DNA of 64,000 nucleotides from Flagellimonas lutimaris (GTDB taxonomy: Bacteria > Bacteroidota > Bacteroidia > Flavobacteriales > Flavobacteriaceae). Of this stretch, positions 27,997 to 37,591 are shown piece after piece (within the stretch, counting starts at the first letter, position 1; each line of letters begins with the position of its first letter). Position numbers and translations under genes: made by a program. The DNA lies in the NCBI RefSeq assembly GCF_003581615.1, contig NZ_QXFH01000072.1, positions 1-64,000 on the forward strand. The letters run 5' to 3'. The notes under the pieces were generated by a model. It saw only the letters and a list, made by a program, of their open reading frames with translations. It made no database searches and was not told where the DNA came from.

Positions 27997-29403
27997 ATGA
28001 AAAATATTAAATATATCAACTTCCGTTTTATACTTCTTTTTAGCTTGGGATCAATAGTTGTTACAAGTTGTGAAAGAGAACTCTCTGATGATGTTGAATT
28101 TGCTACATTCCCGCCTGACGGAGATGTTTTTATCGATGCTTTTTCCTCGGGTTTGGATTATTTCCCTTTTGTTGATGCCGGAGCTGATCCTGAAGCATTT
28201 AGCGTAGATACCGAGGAAGTATATGCGGGAGATGCTTCCATGAGGTTCGATGTGCCCGCATTCGGAAATGGATTTGTGGGAGCAACATTCAATACTACAG
28301 CGAATCGAGATCTTTCTGGTTTTGATGCCCTTACTTTTTATGCCAAGGCTTCCAAAGCAGCAAGTATTAATGCAATCGGATACGGTATTTCTGGGGAAAC
28401 CAATAATAAATTTCAGGTTACAGCCAATAATTTGGCAGTGAGTACCCGTTGGGAAAAGTATGTTATACCCATTCCAGATGCCTCAAAGCTTATTAGTGAA
28501 ACGGGACTGTTCTGGCTAGCTGAAGGTGCCTCTTTTGAAGGAGATGAGGGTGGTTACGTTCTGTGGTTCGATGAGATAAAGTTTGAAAAACTGGGCACTG
28601 TTGCACAGCCTAAGCCTGCCATATTTGCGGGAGAAGATCTTACCGTACAGGCATTTACAGGTTCCACACTTAACGTAGTTGGACTTACACAAACTTTTAA
28701 CTTGGCAGATGGTACAAACCAGGCCATAAGTGTTGCACCTTCCTATTTTAATTTTCAGTCATCGGACACCGGAGTGGCAACCGTAAATGAGCTTGGCCAA
28801 ATAACTGTGCTGGGAACAGGTTCGGTTGATGTCACCGCTATTTTGGCAGGTGTTAGGGCAGATGGATCTTTGGAAATAACCTCAAACGGTGCTTTACCAG
28901 CCGCACCAACTCCAATGCGGGCACAAGCCAACGTAAACTCAATATTTAGTGATGCTTACCAAAATAGCACAGAAAGTAATTTTTTACCTGGTTTTGGCGG
29001 ATCTACAACAGAAACAGCAATTATAAACACTAGCGACGGCGTAGTCCTATCCTATGCCAATAATAATTTCACTGGAATTATTTTTAATAATACTGTTGAT
29101 GCATCTGGTTTAACCTTTATGCATATCGATGTGTATGTACAGGAAGCTGGTACCGAGGTTGGACTTCAAATTAGGGATGTTGGAGCCAACCAAACCATAG
29201 ATACCGATGTAAATACAGGGTTACCTATTGGAGATGATAAGGATCTTAGAGTAGACCTCACTGGTCTAACTGTTGGGCAATGGACATCATTTGATATACC
29301 ACTGGATGGTGATTTGACCACACAAAGGAACAATTTGGGAGCTCTAATATTAGTAGGTGGCCCCAACTTTATATTGGACAATATTTACTTCTATACAGAG
29401 TAA
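27997..29403 (+). CDS. Surface lipoprotein with carbohydrate-binding-like and BIg2-like domains
   Basis: A 468-residue lipoprotein; the lipobox ends VVTSC near residue 25 and is followed by ERELSDDVE, resembling the flavobacterial surface-export signal. Residues about 45-205 form a beta-sandwich like carbohydrate-binding modules (RDLSGFDALTFYAKAS, then GGYVLWFDEIKFE). Residues about 210-300 resemble a BIg2 Ig-like domain (SSDTGVATVNELGQITVLG). A second sandwich (VDASGLTFMHIDVYV, then LGALILVGGPNFILDNIYFY) closes the protein. No catalytic residues are evident. It is probably the glycan-capturing protein of the locus, taking the place normally held by SusD/SusE-type lipoproteins. It starts 12 bp after the barrel fusion. 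Confidence 0.78.
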   Translation: MKNIKYINFRFILLFSLGSIVVTSCERELSDDVEFATFPPDGDVFIDAFSSGLDYFPFVDAGADPEAFSVDTEEVYAGDASMRFDVPAFGNGFVGATFNTTANRDLSGFDALTFYAKASKAASINAIGYGISGETNNKFQVTANNLAVSTRWEKYVIPIPDASKLISETGLFWLAEGASFEGDEGGYVLWFDEIKFEKLGTVAQPKPAIFAGEDLTVQAFTGSTLNVVGLTQTFNLADGTNQAISVAPSYFNFQSSDTGVATVNELGQITVLGTGSVDVTAILAGVRADGSLEITSNGALPAAPTPMRAQANVNSIFSDAYQNSTESNFLPGFGGSTTETAIINTSDGVVLSYANNNFTGIIFNNTVDASGLTFMHIDVYVQEAGTEVGLQIRDVGANQTIDTDVNTGLPIGDDKDLRVDLTGLTVGQWTSFDIPLDGDLTTQRNNLGALILVGGPNFILDNIYFYTE

Positions 29404-29436
29404 TGCCGTCCAATCGTACCAACTTAAAAAAAGAAA

Positions 29437-30285
29437 ATGAATATGAAATATAATCACCTTAAACCAATCAGCATGGTGTTTTTTAAATACGCATTAATGC
29501 TTTCGATTATCGCTTTATTGAGCTGCGAAACCGACGACCAGCAAACCGTGGCCCGGTTCACCGAGTTAACGCTTTCCGAAGAGTTTGATACAAATGGACA
29601 ACCCAATGCTTCCATTTGGGGATATGACATTGGTACAGGAGAAAATGGTTGGGGAAATCAAGAATTACAATACTACACCGATAGACCAGAAAATGTGAAT
29701 GTACAGAATGGAGTATTGCTGATAACGGCTAGGGAAGAATCGTTTGAAGGCTCTTCATACACCTCCGCCAGGTTAGTGACCAAGGATAAGTTTGAGCAGC
29801 GTTACGGTCGTTTTGAAGCACGTATTCGATTGCCTTATGGACAGGGGATATGGCCTGCATTTTGGATGCTGGGAGCTGATATTGATGAAAATCCATGGCC
29901 AGGTGCAGGAGAAATCGATATCATGGAATATCGAGGACAAAATCCAACTTTACTTATAGGAAGTGTGCATGGACCGGGATATTCTGGTGGCGAAGCCATT
30001 TCCAAAGAATATAGCCTCGTTAATGATCGCTTCGATACCGGTTTCCACATTTTTGGAATCGAGTGGGGTCCGGAATATGTGAATTTCTATGTGGACGATG
30101 TGCTATATAATCAAATTACTCCGGAAGATGTGACGGGCACGTGGGTGTTCAACAAGCCATTTTACATTTTGATGAACTTGGCGGTGGGAGGAACCTTTGT
30201 AGGCTCACCTAATGAAGAAACTGAATTTCCTCAAACTATGTTGGTGGATTATGTCAGAGTGTATAAAGAATTAAAAATAAACTAA
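29437..30285 (+). CDS. GH16 endo-beta-1,3-glucanase (laminarinase-like) lipoprotein
   Basis: A 282-residue lipoprotein (lipobox ALLSC near residue 31, then ETDDQQ). The GH16 signature GAGEIDIMEYRG gives nucleophile E159 and acid/base E164 around D161. WPAFWMLG upstream and WVFNKPFYILMNLAVGG downstream are the usual substrate-cleft strands of the laminarinase-like subgroup. It should cut internal beta-1,3 linkages of laminarin-like glucan at the cell surface. It is embedded in the operon between two carbohydrate-binding lipoproteins with short gaps (33 and 14 bp). Among GH16 activities, beta-1,3-glucanase is favoured by the GH17, GH30 and phosphorylase genes downstream. Confidence 0.92.
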   Translation: MNMKYNHLKPISMVFFKYALMLSIIALLSCETDDQQTVARFTELTLSEEFDTNGQPNASIWGYDIGTGENGWGNQELQYYTDRPENVNVQNGVLLITAREESFEGSSYTSARLVTKDKFEQRYGRFEARIRLPYGQGIWPAFWMLGADIDENPWPGAGEIDIMEYRGQNPTLLIGSVHGPGYSGGEAISKEYSLVNDRFDTGFHIFGIEWGPEYVNFYVDDVLYNQITPEDVTGTWVFNKPFYILMNLAVGGTFVGSPNEETEFPQTMLVDYVRVYKELKIN

Positions 30286-30299
30286 ACTAACTATTAATT

Positions 30300-33200
30300 A
30301 TGAAGCAGTTAATAACCAAATTCAAGCTGGCATCGGTATTTATACTGGTCCTGTTACTCGGTTGCGAAACAGATGACAATGTACTCTTGCCACAGATATT
30401 ATCAAGCTTTACGTATACGCTTGATGAGGATACCGGAACGGTGGAGTTTATAAATATCTCCGAAAAGGCGACCTCCTATCAATGGGATTTTGGTGATGGG
30501 GAAAAATCAACCGAAATCAATCCAATAAAGACCTATATGGCCAGTGGCACGTATACCATTACGTTGACTGCGGCCAATACTTCGGGTGCAACTTCAACTT
30601 TTGAGGATGAGATTACAATAGTGATTAAAGACCCTATTACATTGCCTATCACTTTCGATGAAACCAATGTAAACTATGCTTTGGGCGTAAGCACATTCAG
30701 TGGAGCTACTTTTGAAATTATAGATAACCCCGATGAATCTGGTACAAAAACAAATAACAGTTCAAAAGTTGGTGCTATAACGAATAGTGGAGCAGCGTTT
30801 GAAGGTATTTACTTTGATTTGGGAACGCCGATTGATTTGTCTGAGGGTCAAACAATAAAAGCACATTTTTGGTCCGAAGAGCCAATTGATATATTAATGA
30901 AATTAGAGCTCGGAACAGGAAGTGATACCGAAGTAACGGCAAGTCACGGTGGAACAGGTTGGGAAATAGTTTCTTTCGATTTTGCTTCTACAGATAGCTT
31001 CTCAAGGATAACATTGTTCGTCGATGGGCCTGGAACTACTTCAGGAGATTTCTTTATTGATGATGTGGAACAAGCTGAAACTGTTACAACGCCTACAGGT
31101 TGTGCGGATACACCAGTGGCCGCTGCATCTGTTCCTGTAGATTTTGAAGGTTGTGAAACGTTCCTATCTTCAGAAAATTTTGGTGACGGCATTACTTCAG
31201 GCCTCGCCCAAAACCCAGATAAAACAGGTATCAATACCTCGGATTTTGTTTTGCAAGTGGACAAACCTTCCGGTTCCAGTTTCTTTGCAGGAATTCAAAA
31301 TACATTTGAAAATAATTTTGATCTTACCACTACAAATGTCTTTAGGCTAAAAGTATATTCTACCAAGGCAAATGTTGTGTTCCGATTTGAACTTGCTTTG
31401 AATCCGCAAACCGACCCAGTTACAGGAAATCCTGCACCGGTCTTTGTGACAATACCCAATGCCAACGAATGGACCGAAGTAGAGGTTAATTTCACTGGTT
31501 TGCCCGGTGGGCCAACAGCATATAATCAATTGGTGATAAAACCGGACAACGATATGACGGATAGTCCAATCGATGAAGACGGGACATACTATATTGATGA
31601 CATTACTTTGAGTGACTCAGGTGGTGGAAGTAGTGGTTTCGATGATGGATTGTTGACCAATGGAGATTTTGAAAATGGTGGTGATTCTTGGATTGGTAAT
31701 GCACTTGATGTGAGGACCGAAGGAGATAATAGTTATAATTTCGCAAACGTAACCACGGCACTCCCCTCAGAGCCATTTCAAGTAAACTTAAGTCAAGTTG
31801 TGGAACTGACCCAAGATGAGAATTATATTTTGACTTTTGATGCATCATCCGATCGAAACCGAACAATTATCGCCGGAATTGGATTAAATGTGGCTCCTTT
31901 TACCAATACAACCCAAACGATTAATTTGACAGCGGATACCCAAACATTTACATTAAATCTTACAGCTACAGGTTTTGGTGGAGCGGACAGTAGAGTGTTG
32001 TTTGATATGGCTGCTGAAGTTGGTGTTGTAGTTTTAGATAATGTTTCATTAGTAGTAGATGAATCGGGAGGGGGAGATACAACTCCACCTGTAATTACTT
32101 TGAACGGAGATGCCACGGTAGATTTAAATGTAGGGGATACTTATACGGATGCGGGCGCCACTGCTAGCGATGACACAGATGGTGATATCTCAGGAAATAT
32201 TGTGGTAGGCGGTGATACTGTGGATACCAATACCGCAGGAACCTATGTGATTACTTACAATGTAAGTGATGCTGCCGGAAACGCTGCTACCGAAGTGACC
32301 AGAACTGTGAATGTTCAAGAACCTTTTGATAGCGGACTGTTGATCAATGGCGACTTTGAAAATGGCAGTGACCCATGGATTTTGGGTGTTGATGATGGTG
32401 CAGCAGCGCCAGTTACCACCGAGAATGGTAATTCCTTCTATTCCGTAAATGTTACAACACCAGACCCAGGTCAACCTTTCTTGGTCAACTTGAGTCAGAA
32501 ATTGGAGATTATACAGGATGAAACTTATACACTGACATTTGACGCCTGGTCAGATACTGACCGCCCAATTATTGCCGGAATCGGATTGAGTGGTGGGAGT
32601 TTTGCAAACACTACTGAAACTGTGAATATCAATACAACAAGACAAACATATTCGGTGGTGCTTACCGCAGCAGGTTTTGGAGCTACCGATGCAAGAGTGC
32701 TTTTTGATCTTAACGGAGCAGCAGGTTTGGTAAATATTGATGATGTTTCTCTGGTTGTAGGGGGAACTGGTGGAGGAGATACAACTCCACCTGTCATTAC
32801 CTTGAATGGAGATGCCACGGTAGATTTGAATGTTGGTGACCCTTATACAGATGCTGGGGCTACAGCCAATGATGATACGGATGGAGATATATCCGGAAAT
32901 ATTGTGGTTGGCGGTGATACCGTTGATACCAGCGTGGCAGGCACCTATGTTATCACCTATGATGTAAGTGATGCTGCAGGAAACGCCGCAACTCAGGTTA
33001 CACGGACAGTAAATGTGACCCCCTTTGATGATGGATTGTTGACCAATGGAGATTTTGAGAATGGCAGTAACCCATGGATTTTGGGTGTGGATGACGCGGC
33101 TGCGGCTCCAGTTACCACAGAGAATGGTAATTCCTTTTACTCTGTTAATATAACCACCCCAGACCCTGGTCAACCATTTTTGGTGAATTTGAGCCAGAAA

Positions 33201-33992
33201 CTGGAGATAGTCCAAGATGCTTCTTATACCTTAACTTTCGATGCTTGGTCAGACACCGATCGCCCAATCATTGCCGGAATCGGTTTAAGTGGAGGAAGTT
33301 TTGCAAACACTACCGAAACTGTTAATATCAATACCACAAGGACGACTTACACAGTTTCATTGACGGCTACAGGATTTGGAGCCGTTGATGCGCGTGTACT
33401 ATTCGATTTGAATGGAGCGGCCGGTTTGGTTAATATTGATAATGTTTCCTTAGTTCAAGACAGTGGTGGCTCTGGCGGTGGTAGCGGACCAACTGCATTA
33501 TCTTCTCTACCGGCAGATTTTGAAAGTGGGGAAGAATTCAGTGCTGTTTTTGAACCCGCTAGCGTTGATGGCTCCATTACTGCCAATACAGTATCTGGAG
33601 GAATCAACACTTCTGCAAATATTTATACATTCAACAAGCCTGCTGGAACCGAATTTTATGGAGGTATGGAAAATGTTTTTGCCACCCCATTGGATTTGAC
33701 TACGACCAGAATATTTAAGGTAAAAGTTTATTCTACGAAGCCAAACGCTGTATTTCAATTTGAACTGCAGTCTAGACCTAATGATGGTAGTATCCCAAAT
33801 TATAGCATTCAACAAACGGTCACAAACGCAAACGAATGGGTGGAATTGACTTTTGATTTTGGAGCAATAGTACCTGGAGATTTTAATCCAAGTATCTATA
33901 ATGCTATTGTTATAATCCCGGATTTTGATCCAGGGAACAATCCAACTGCTACATCAGAGACCTATTATATTGATGATTTGATCTTGGAATAG
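30300..33992 (+). CDS. Large multi-domain PKD / CBM / Ig-like surface lipoprotein
   Basis: A 1230-residue lipoprotein (lipobox LLLGC, then ETDD). Domains in order: PKD at about 35-115 (YQWDFGDGE), a beta-sandwich at 120-265, a second sandwich at 280-445, a CBM4/9-like module at 450-590, a DUF5011-type Ig domain at 592-672 (DTTPPVITLNGDATVDLNVG), a second CBM4/9-like module at 677-822, a second DUF5011 domain at 825-905, a third CBM4/9-like module at 908-1053, and a final sandwich at 1063-1230 that resembles the 280-445 one (FRLKVYSTKANVVFRFEL versus FKVKVYSTKPNAVFQFEL). No catalytic domain is recognisable. It probably binds glucan at the surface and extends from the cell. Its middle arose by tandem duplication. 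Confidence 0.82.
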   Translation: MKQLITKFKLASVFILVLLLGCETDDNVLLPQILSSFTYTLDEDTGTVEFINISEKATSYQWDFGDGEKSTEINPIKTYMASGTYTITLTAANTSGATSTFEDEITIVIKDPITLPITFDETNVNYALGVSTFSGATFEIIDNPDESGTKTNNSSKVGAITNSGAAFEGIYFDLGTPIDLSEGQTIKAHFWSEEPIDILMKLELGTGSDTEVTASHGGTGWEIVSFDFASTDSFSRITLFVDGPGTTSGDFFIDDVEQAETVTTPTGCADTPVAAASVPVDFEGCETFLSSENFGDGITSGLAQNPDKTGINTSDFVLQVDKPSGSSFFAGIQNTFENNFDLTTTNVFRLKVYSTKANVVFRFELALNPQTDPVTGNPAPVFVTIPNANEWTEVEVNFTGLPGGPTAYNQLVIKPDNDMTDSPIDEDGTYYIDDITLSDSGGGSSGFDDGLLTNGDFENGGDSWIGNALDVRTEGDNSYNFANVTTALPSEPFQVNLSQVVELTQDENYILTFDASSDRNRTIIAGIGLNVAPFTNTTQTINLTADTQTFTLNLTATGFGGADSRVLFDMAAEVGVVVLDNVSLVVDESGGGDTTPPVITLNGDATVDLNVGDTYTDAGATASDDTDGDISGNIVVGGDTVDTNTAGTYVITYNVSDAAGNAATEVTRTVNVQEPFDSGLLINGDFENGSDPWILGVDDGAAAPVTTENGNSFYSVNVTTPDPGQPFLVNLSQKLEIIQDETYTLTFDAWSDTDRPIIAGIGLSGGSFANTTETVNINTTRQTYSVVLTAAGFGATDARVLFDLNGAAGLVNIDDVSLVVGGTGGGDTTPPVITLNGDATVDLNVGDPYTDAGATANDDTDGDISGNIVVGGDTVDTSVAGTYVITYDVSDAAGNAATQVTRTVNVTPFDDGLLTNGDFENGSNPWILGVDDAAAAPVTTENGNSFYSVNITTPDPGQPFLVNLSQKLEIVQDASYTLTFDAWSDTDRPIIAGIGLSGGSFANTTETVNINTTRTTYTVSLTATGFGAVDARVLFDLNGAAGLVNIDNVSLVQDSGGSGGGSGPTALSSLPADFESGEEFSAVFEPASVDGSITANTVSGGINTSANIYTFNKPAGTEFYGGMENVFATPLDLTTTRIFKVKVYSTKPNAVFQFELQSRPNDGSIPNYSIQQTVTNANEWVELTFDFGAIVPGDFNPSIYNAIVIIPDFDPGNNPTATSETYYIDDLILE
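32074..33460 (+). repeat. Intragenic tandem duplication of an Ig-CBM module (about 690 bp unit)
   Basis: The segments from about 32074-32765 and 32773-33460 both encode one DUF5011-type domain followed by one CBM4/9-like module. They remain very similar at DNA level: GATACAACTCCACCTGT starts both units, and GGAGATGCCACGGTAGATTT recurs. A third, more diverged CBM copy lies just upstream at about 31645-32060. The high similarity points to fairly recent duplication or gene conversion. Confidence 0.8.
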
Positions 33993-34083
33993 AAAGCTGA
34001 TATTATAATAAAAACGGGCGGGTACGGAAATCTTATTCTTATTCGCCCTTTCAATCAAACCAATAAAAAGCATAAATTGGTAT

Positions 34084-37000
34084 ATGGCTCAAAAAGAGAT
34101 TTATCTAGCAGCATCAAAATTGAATCAGGTTCCAAAGGAGGTAAAGGGAGAATCAGTGGTATTCGAAAATGATTCGTACTACAAGATTTCCAACAGTGAT
34201 GGAATGAGGCCTTTTTTTATGAGTATCGTAAGCCACTCAGACCATTGGATGTTTATTTCTAGCAATGGAGCGCTAACAGCAGGAAGAAAAAACTCCGAGT
34301 CTGCCCTATTTCCCTATTACACAGATGATAAGATAACGGAATCTGCCAATATTACAGGAAGTAAAACAATTATACAGGCCAATGTTGGTTCAAAAAGATA
34401 TTTGTGGGAACCTTTTTTAAATTGCTATACAGGGGTATACGATATCCAAAGAAATATCTATAAAAGCAATCATGGGAACAAAATTGTTTTTGAAGAAATC
34501 AACCAAGATTTAGGGCTTACCTTTAGGTATCAATGGAATTTTAGTGAAGCCTATGGTTTTGTGAAGAAGTCCGATCTAATCAACCATGGTGACCAAATGG
34601 TCGAATGTACTTTGCTGGATGGCATCCAGAATGTTTTGCCTTACGGAGTCCCCTCTGCCACCCAAAATAGTAGCAGCAACTTGGTAGATGCCTATAAACG
34701 AAATCAATTGGAGTCAGATGTTGGTTTGGGAATCTTCGCATTAAGTGCCATTATTGTCGACAAGGCCGAACCTAGTGAAGCCTTAAAGGCCACTACGGTA
34801 TGGTCTCATGGACTAAAAAAACCAAAATACTTGGTGTCATCCCTTCAACTTGACGCATTTAGAAAAGGCATTTCTCTGGAACAGGAAACCGATGTAAAAG
34901 CTGAAAAAGGAGCGTACTTCGTAAACGCGGAAATTCAGTTGGAGCCAAAGGATGAAAAAAAATGGATGTTGATTGCAGAGGTCAACCAATCCAGAGTAGA
35001 TGTTAGTACCATCAAACACAAAATAAAACAAGGAGAAAATCTGTTCGAATCAATCGATACGGATATTGAAAAAGGGACAAAGCAACTGGTGCAATTGGCT
35101 GGAGCCTCGGATGCCATACAGTGTACTTCTGATAGCATGCGGGATGCCAGACACTTTTCCAACACCTTGTTCAATATTATGCGTGGCGGTATCTTTGATA
35201 ATGGATACCAAATTGAAAGTGAAGACTTTTCGTCATATATAAAAAAGGCGAACAAACCACTTTTCAACCATAAAAGGACTTTGCTGGATGAACTTCCCGA
35301 TAAATTTTCATTGGAATTTTTACGCAATAAAATCAATGAAGATGATAATCAGGATTTTAAACGATTGGCCTTGGAATACCTCCCCCTTAAATTTAGTAGA
35401 CGACACGGGGACCCAAGCAGACCATGGAACAAATTTTCCATAAATACCCGTACGGACGATGGTCGAAAAGTGCTGGATTATGAAGGGAACTGGAGGGATA
35501 TTTTCCAAAATTGGGAGGCCTTATCTCTTTCCTATCCTGGTTTTCTGGAAAGTATGATTTATAAGTTTCTCAACGCCTCCACTTTTGATGGCTATAATCC
35601 CTATCGGGTCACCAAGGATGGATTTGATTGGGAGGTCATAGAACCGGATGACCCTTGGTCTTACATTGGCTACTGGGGCGATCACCAGATTATTTACCTC
35701 CTTAAACTATTGGAGTTGATGGAAAGCCATTATCCAAATGAACTGGGTAAATCGTTCTTTGAAAAAATCTTTGTTTACGCCAATGTACCCTATAAAATAA
35801 AGCCCTATGAAAAGATTCTTGAAAATCCAAAGGATACTATTCTTTTTGATGAGGATTTAGACCGGAACATCAACAACCAGCGAGAAAAAATAGGAGCAGA
35901 TGCGGCTTTACTAGCAGCAAACGATTCCTCGATTTATCATGTTACCTTATTGGAAAAATTATTGGCTACGGTTCTTTCCAAAATGTCAAATTTTATCCCA
36001 GAAGGCGGTATTTGGATGAACACCCAACGCCCAGAATGGAACGATGCCAATAATGCATTGGTGGGTAACGGTGTTTCTATGGTCACCTTATATTATTTGA
36101 GACGTTTCTTGAGCTTTTTCCAAGATTTGACCAAAAATATGGAGCAAGAGGAATTTACCATTTCTAAAGAAATGGCAACATTTTTCAATGCCATACTACA
36201 AACCTTAGAGGAAAACCAAGGAAAGCTTTCCGGTAGGATTTCGGATTCGGACAGAAAAACAATCATGGATGAGCTCGGCATGGCGGGTAGCGAATTCCGG
36301 AATAAAATATATGACCAAGGATTTCAAAATAAGGTCCAAAGCATTAGCAAAAAGAATCTACAACAGTTTATTATTGTGTCTTTGGATTATCTGGAACATA
36401 GCATAGATGCCAATCAGCGCAAGGATAAATTGTACCACGCCTATAATTTAATGACAGTTGAAAGCGATACAGAAGTTTCCATTTCTTACTTGTCCGAAAT
36501 GTTGGAAGGACAGGTGGCCGTATTAAGTTCCGGGTATCTTGGTGGTAAAGAGTCACTGCAAGTACTTGATGCTCTCAAGTCCAGCGCATTGTTTAGGGAA
36601 GATCAATACAGCTACTTACTCTATCCGAACAAGGAACTTACTCGTTTTTGTGAAAAGAATGTAATTCCTCCCAACAGGGTAAAGGAATCCGAGTTGCTTC
36701 AAAAAATGTTGCAGGAAGGTGATACCTCAATAGTTGAAAAAAGTGTCGAAGGCACGTATCACTTTAATGGTTCTTTCAATAATGCAGATAGTCTTAAAGC
36801 CGCATTTTTATTGCTTCCAGAGGAAACTTATGGGAAGTTGGTGGAAAAGGACAAGAAATTATTATTGAACATTTTCGAGGAGATATTCGATCATAAATCC
36901 TTTACAGGAAGATCGGGAACATTTTATGGATATGAAGGTTTGGGTTCCATTTATTGGCATATGGTCTCCAAATTGCTGTTAAGTGTTGAGGAAACCTGTT

Positions 37001-37554
37001 TGTCGGCAATTGAGAATAATGAAAACGATGTTGTCATTGGGAGATTGCTGGAACATTATTATGAAATCAATGAAGGAATAGGCGTTCACAAGCCTCCAAA
37101 ACTTTATGGAGCATTTCCAACCGACCCTTATTCGCATACTCCGGCAGGTAAAGGTGCACAACAACCCGGAATGACCGGTCAGGTAAAAGAGGATATTTTA
37201 AGCCGTTTTGGTGAACTTGGAGTTTTTGTGTCCGACGGAAAACTATTTTTCAATCCCTGCATGCTAAGAAAGGGAGAGTTCTTGAAGAAATCCACAGCAT
37301 TCAACTACGTGGATTTGGATGGGGAGACCAAAAACATGAATCTCGAAAAAGATTCATTGGGCTTTACCTATTGTCAGGTACCCATTCAATATTTCTTAGC
37401 TCAAAAGGAACATATAGAAGTGTTGTTCAAAGATGGCTCTCAAAAAGATTTTGATGGCTTGGATTTGGATGAAACCATCAGTGCTATGTTATTTGGGAGA
37501 ACGGACAAAATAGAGACTATCAAGGTATGGATAGATGAAAAACGATTGAAGTAA
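34084..37554 (+). CDS. Cytoplasmic beta-1,3-glucan phosphorylase (GH149/GH161-type)
   Basis: A 1156-residue protein without a signal peptide. Length, an N-terminal beta-sandwich-rich half and an (alpha/alpha)6-type catalytic half fit the GH149/GH161 phosphorylases, which are larger relatives of GH94. The segment VIEPDDPWSYIGYW (residues 518-531), followed by GDHQ, is the likely active-site region, with D523 or D533 as candidate acid. NTQRPEWNDANNALVGNG matches the WND region of these families. The enzyme would split beta-1,3-gluco-oligosaccharides with phosphate to glucose 1-phosphate. GH149 is my preference from size and context, not proven. A weak GGGCG/CGCCC hairpin sits in the 91-bp gap before it. 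Confidence 0.78.
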   Translation: MAQKEIYLAASKLNQVPKEVKGESVVFENDSYYKISNSDGMRPFFMSIVSHSDHWMFISSNGALTAGRKNSESALFPYYTDDKITESANITGSKTIIQANVGSKRYLWEPFLNCYTGVYDIQRNIYKSNHGNKIVFEEINQDLGLTFRYQWNFSEAYGFVKKSDLINHGDQMVECTLLDGIQNVLPYGVPSATQNSSSNLVDAYKRNQLESDVGLGIFALSAIIVDKAEPSEALKATTVWSHGLKKPKYLVSSLQLDAFRKGISLEQETDVKAEKGAYFVNAEIQLEPKDEKKWMLIAEVNQSRVDVSTIKHKIKQGENLFESIDTDIEKGTKQLVQLAGASDAIQCTSDSMRDARHFSNTLFNIMRGGIFDNGYQIESEDFSSYIKKANKPLFNHKRTLLDELPDKFSLEFLRNKINEDDNQDFKRLALEYLPLKFSRRHGDPSRPWNKFSINTRTDDGRKVLDYEGNWRDIFQNWEALSLSYPGFLESMIYKFLNASTFDGYNPYRVTKDGFDWEVIEPDDPWSYIGYWGDHQIIYLLKLLELMESHYPNELGKSFFEKIFVYANVPYKIKPYEKILENPKDTILFDEDLDRNINNQREKIGADAALLAANDSSIYHVTLLEKLLATVLSKMSNFIPEGGIWMNTQRPEWNDANNALVGNGVSMVTLYYLRRFLSFFQDLTKNMEQEEFTISKEMATFFNAILQTLEENQGKLSGRISDSDRKTIMDELGMAGSEFRNKIYDQGFQNKVQSISKKNLQQFIIVSLDYLEHSIDANQRKDKLYHAYNLMTVESDTEVSISYLSEMLEGQVAVLSSGYLGGKESLQVLDALKSSALFREDQYSYLLYPNKELTRFCEKNVIPPNRVKESELLQKMLQEGDTSIVEKSVEGTYHFNGSFNNADSLKAAFLLLPEETYGKLVEKDKKLLLNIFEEIFDHKSFTGRSGTFYGYEGLGSIYWHMVSKLLLSVEETCLSAIENNENDVVIGRLLEHYYEINEGIGVHKPPKLYGAFPTDPYSHTPAGKGAQQPGMTGQVKEDILSRFGELGVFVSDGKLFFNPCMLRKGEFLKKSTAFNYVDLDGETKNMNLEKDSLGFTYCQVPIQYFLAQKEHIEVLFKDGSQKDFDGLDLDETISAMLFGRTDKIETIKVWIDEKRLK

Positions 37555-37591
37555 AAATTACATATTCCATCAAAAATTAATTAGTAAATAC

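Noticed and set aside
32550..33215. 221-codon antisense open frame within the PKD/CBM lipoprotein
   Set aside because: It mirrors the repetitive Gly/Thr/Asp-rich coding strand, has no domain pattern and an odd Cys/Ile/His-rich composition. It is a shadow of the duplicated modules.
34935..35336. 133-codon minus-strand frame inside the phosphorylase gene
   Set aside because: It is a Ser-rich antisense shadow of Glu/Lys-rich coding sequence without a plausible start context.
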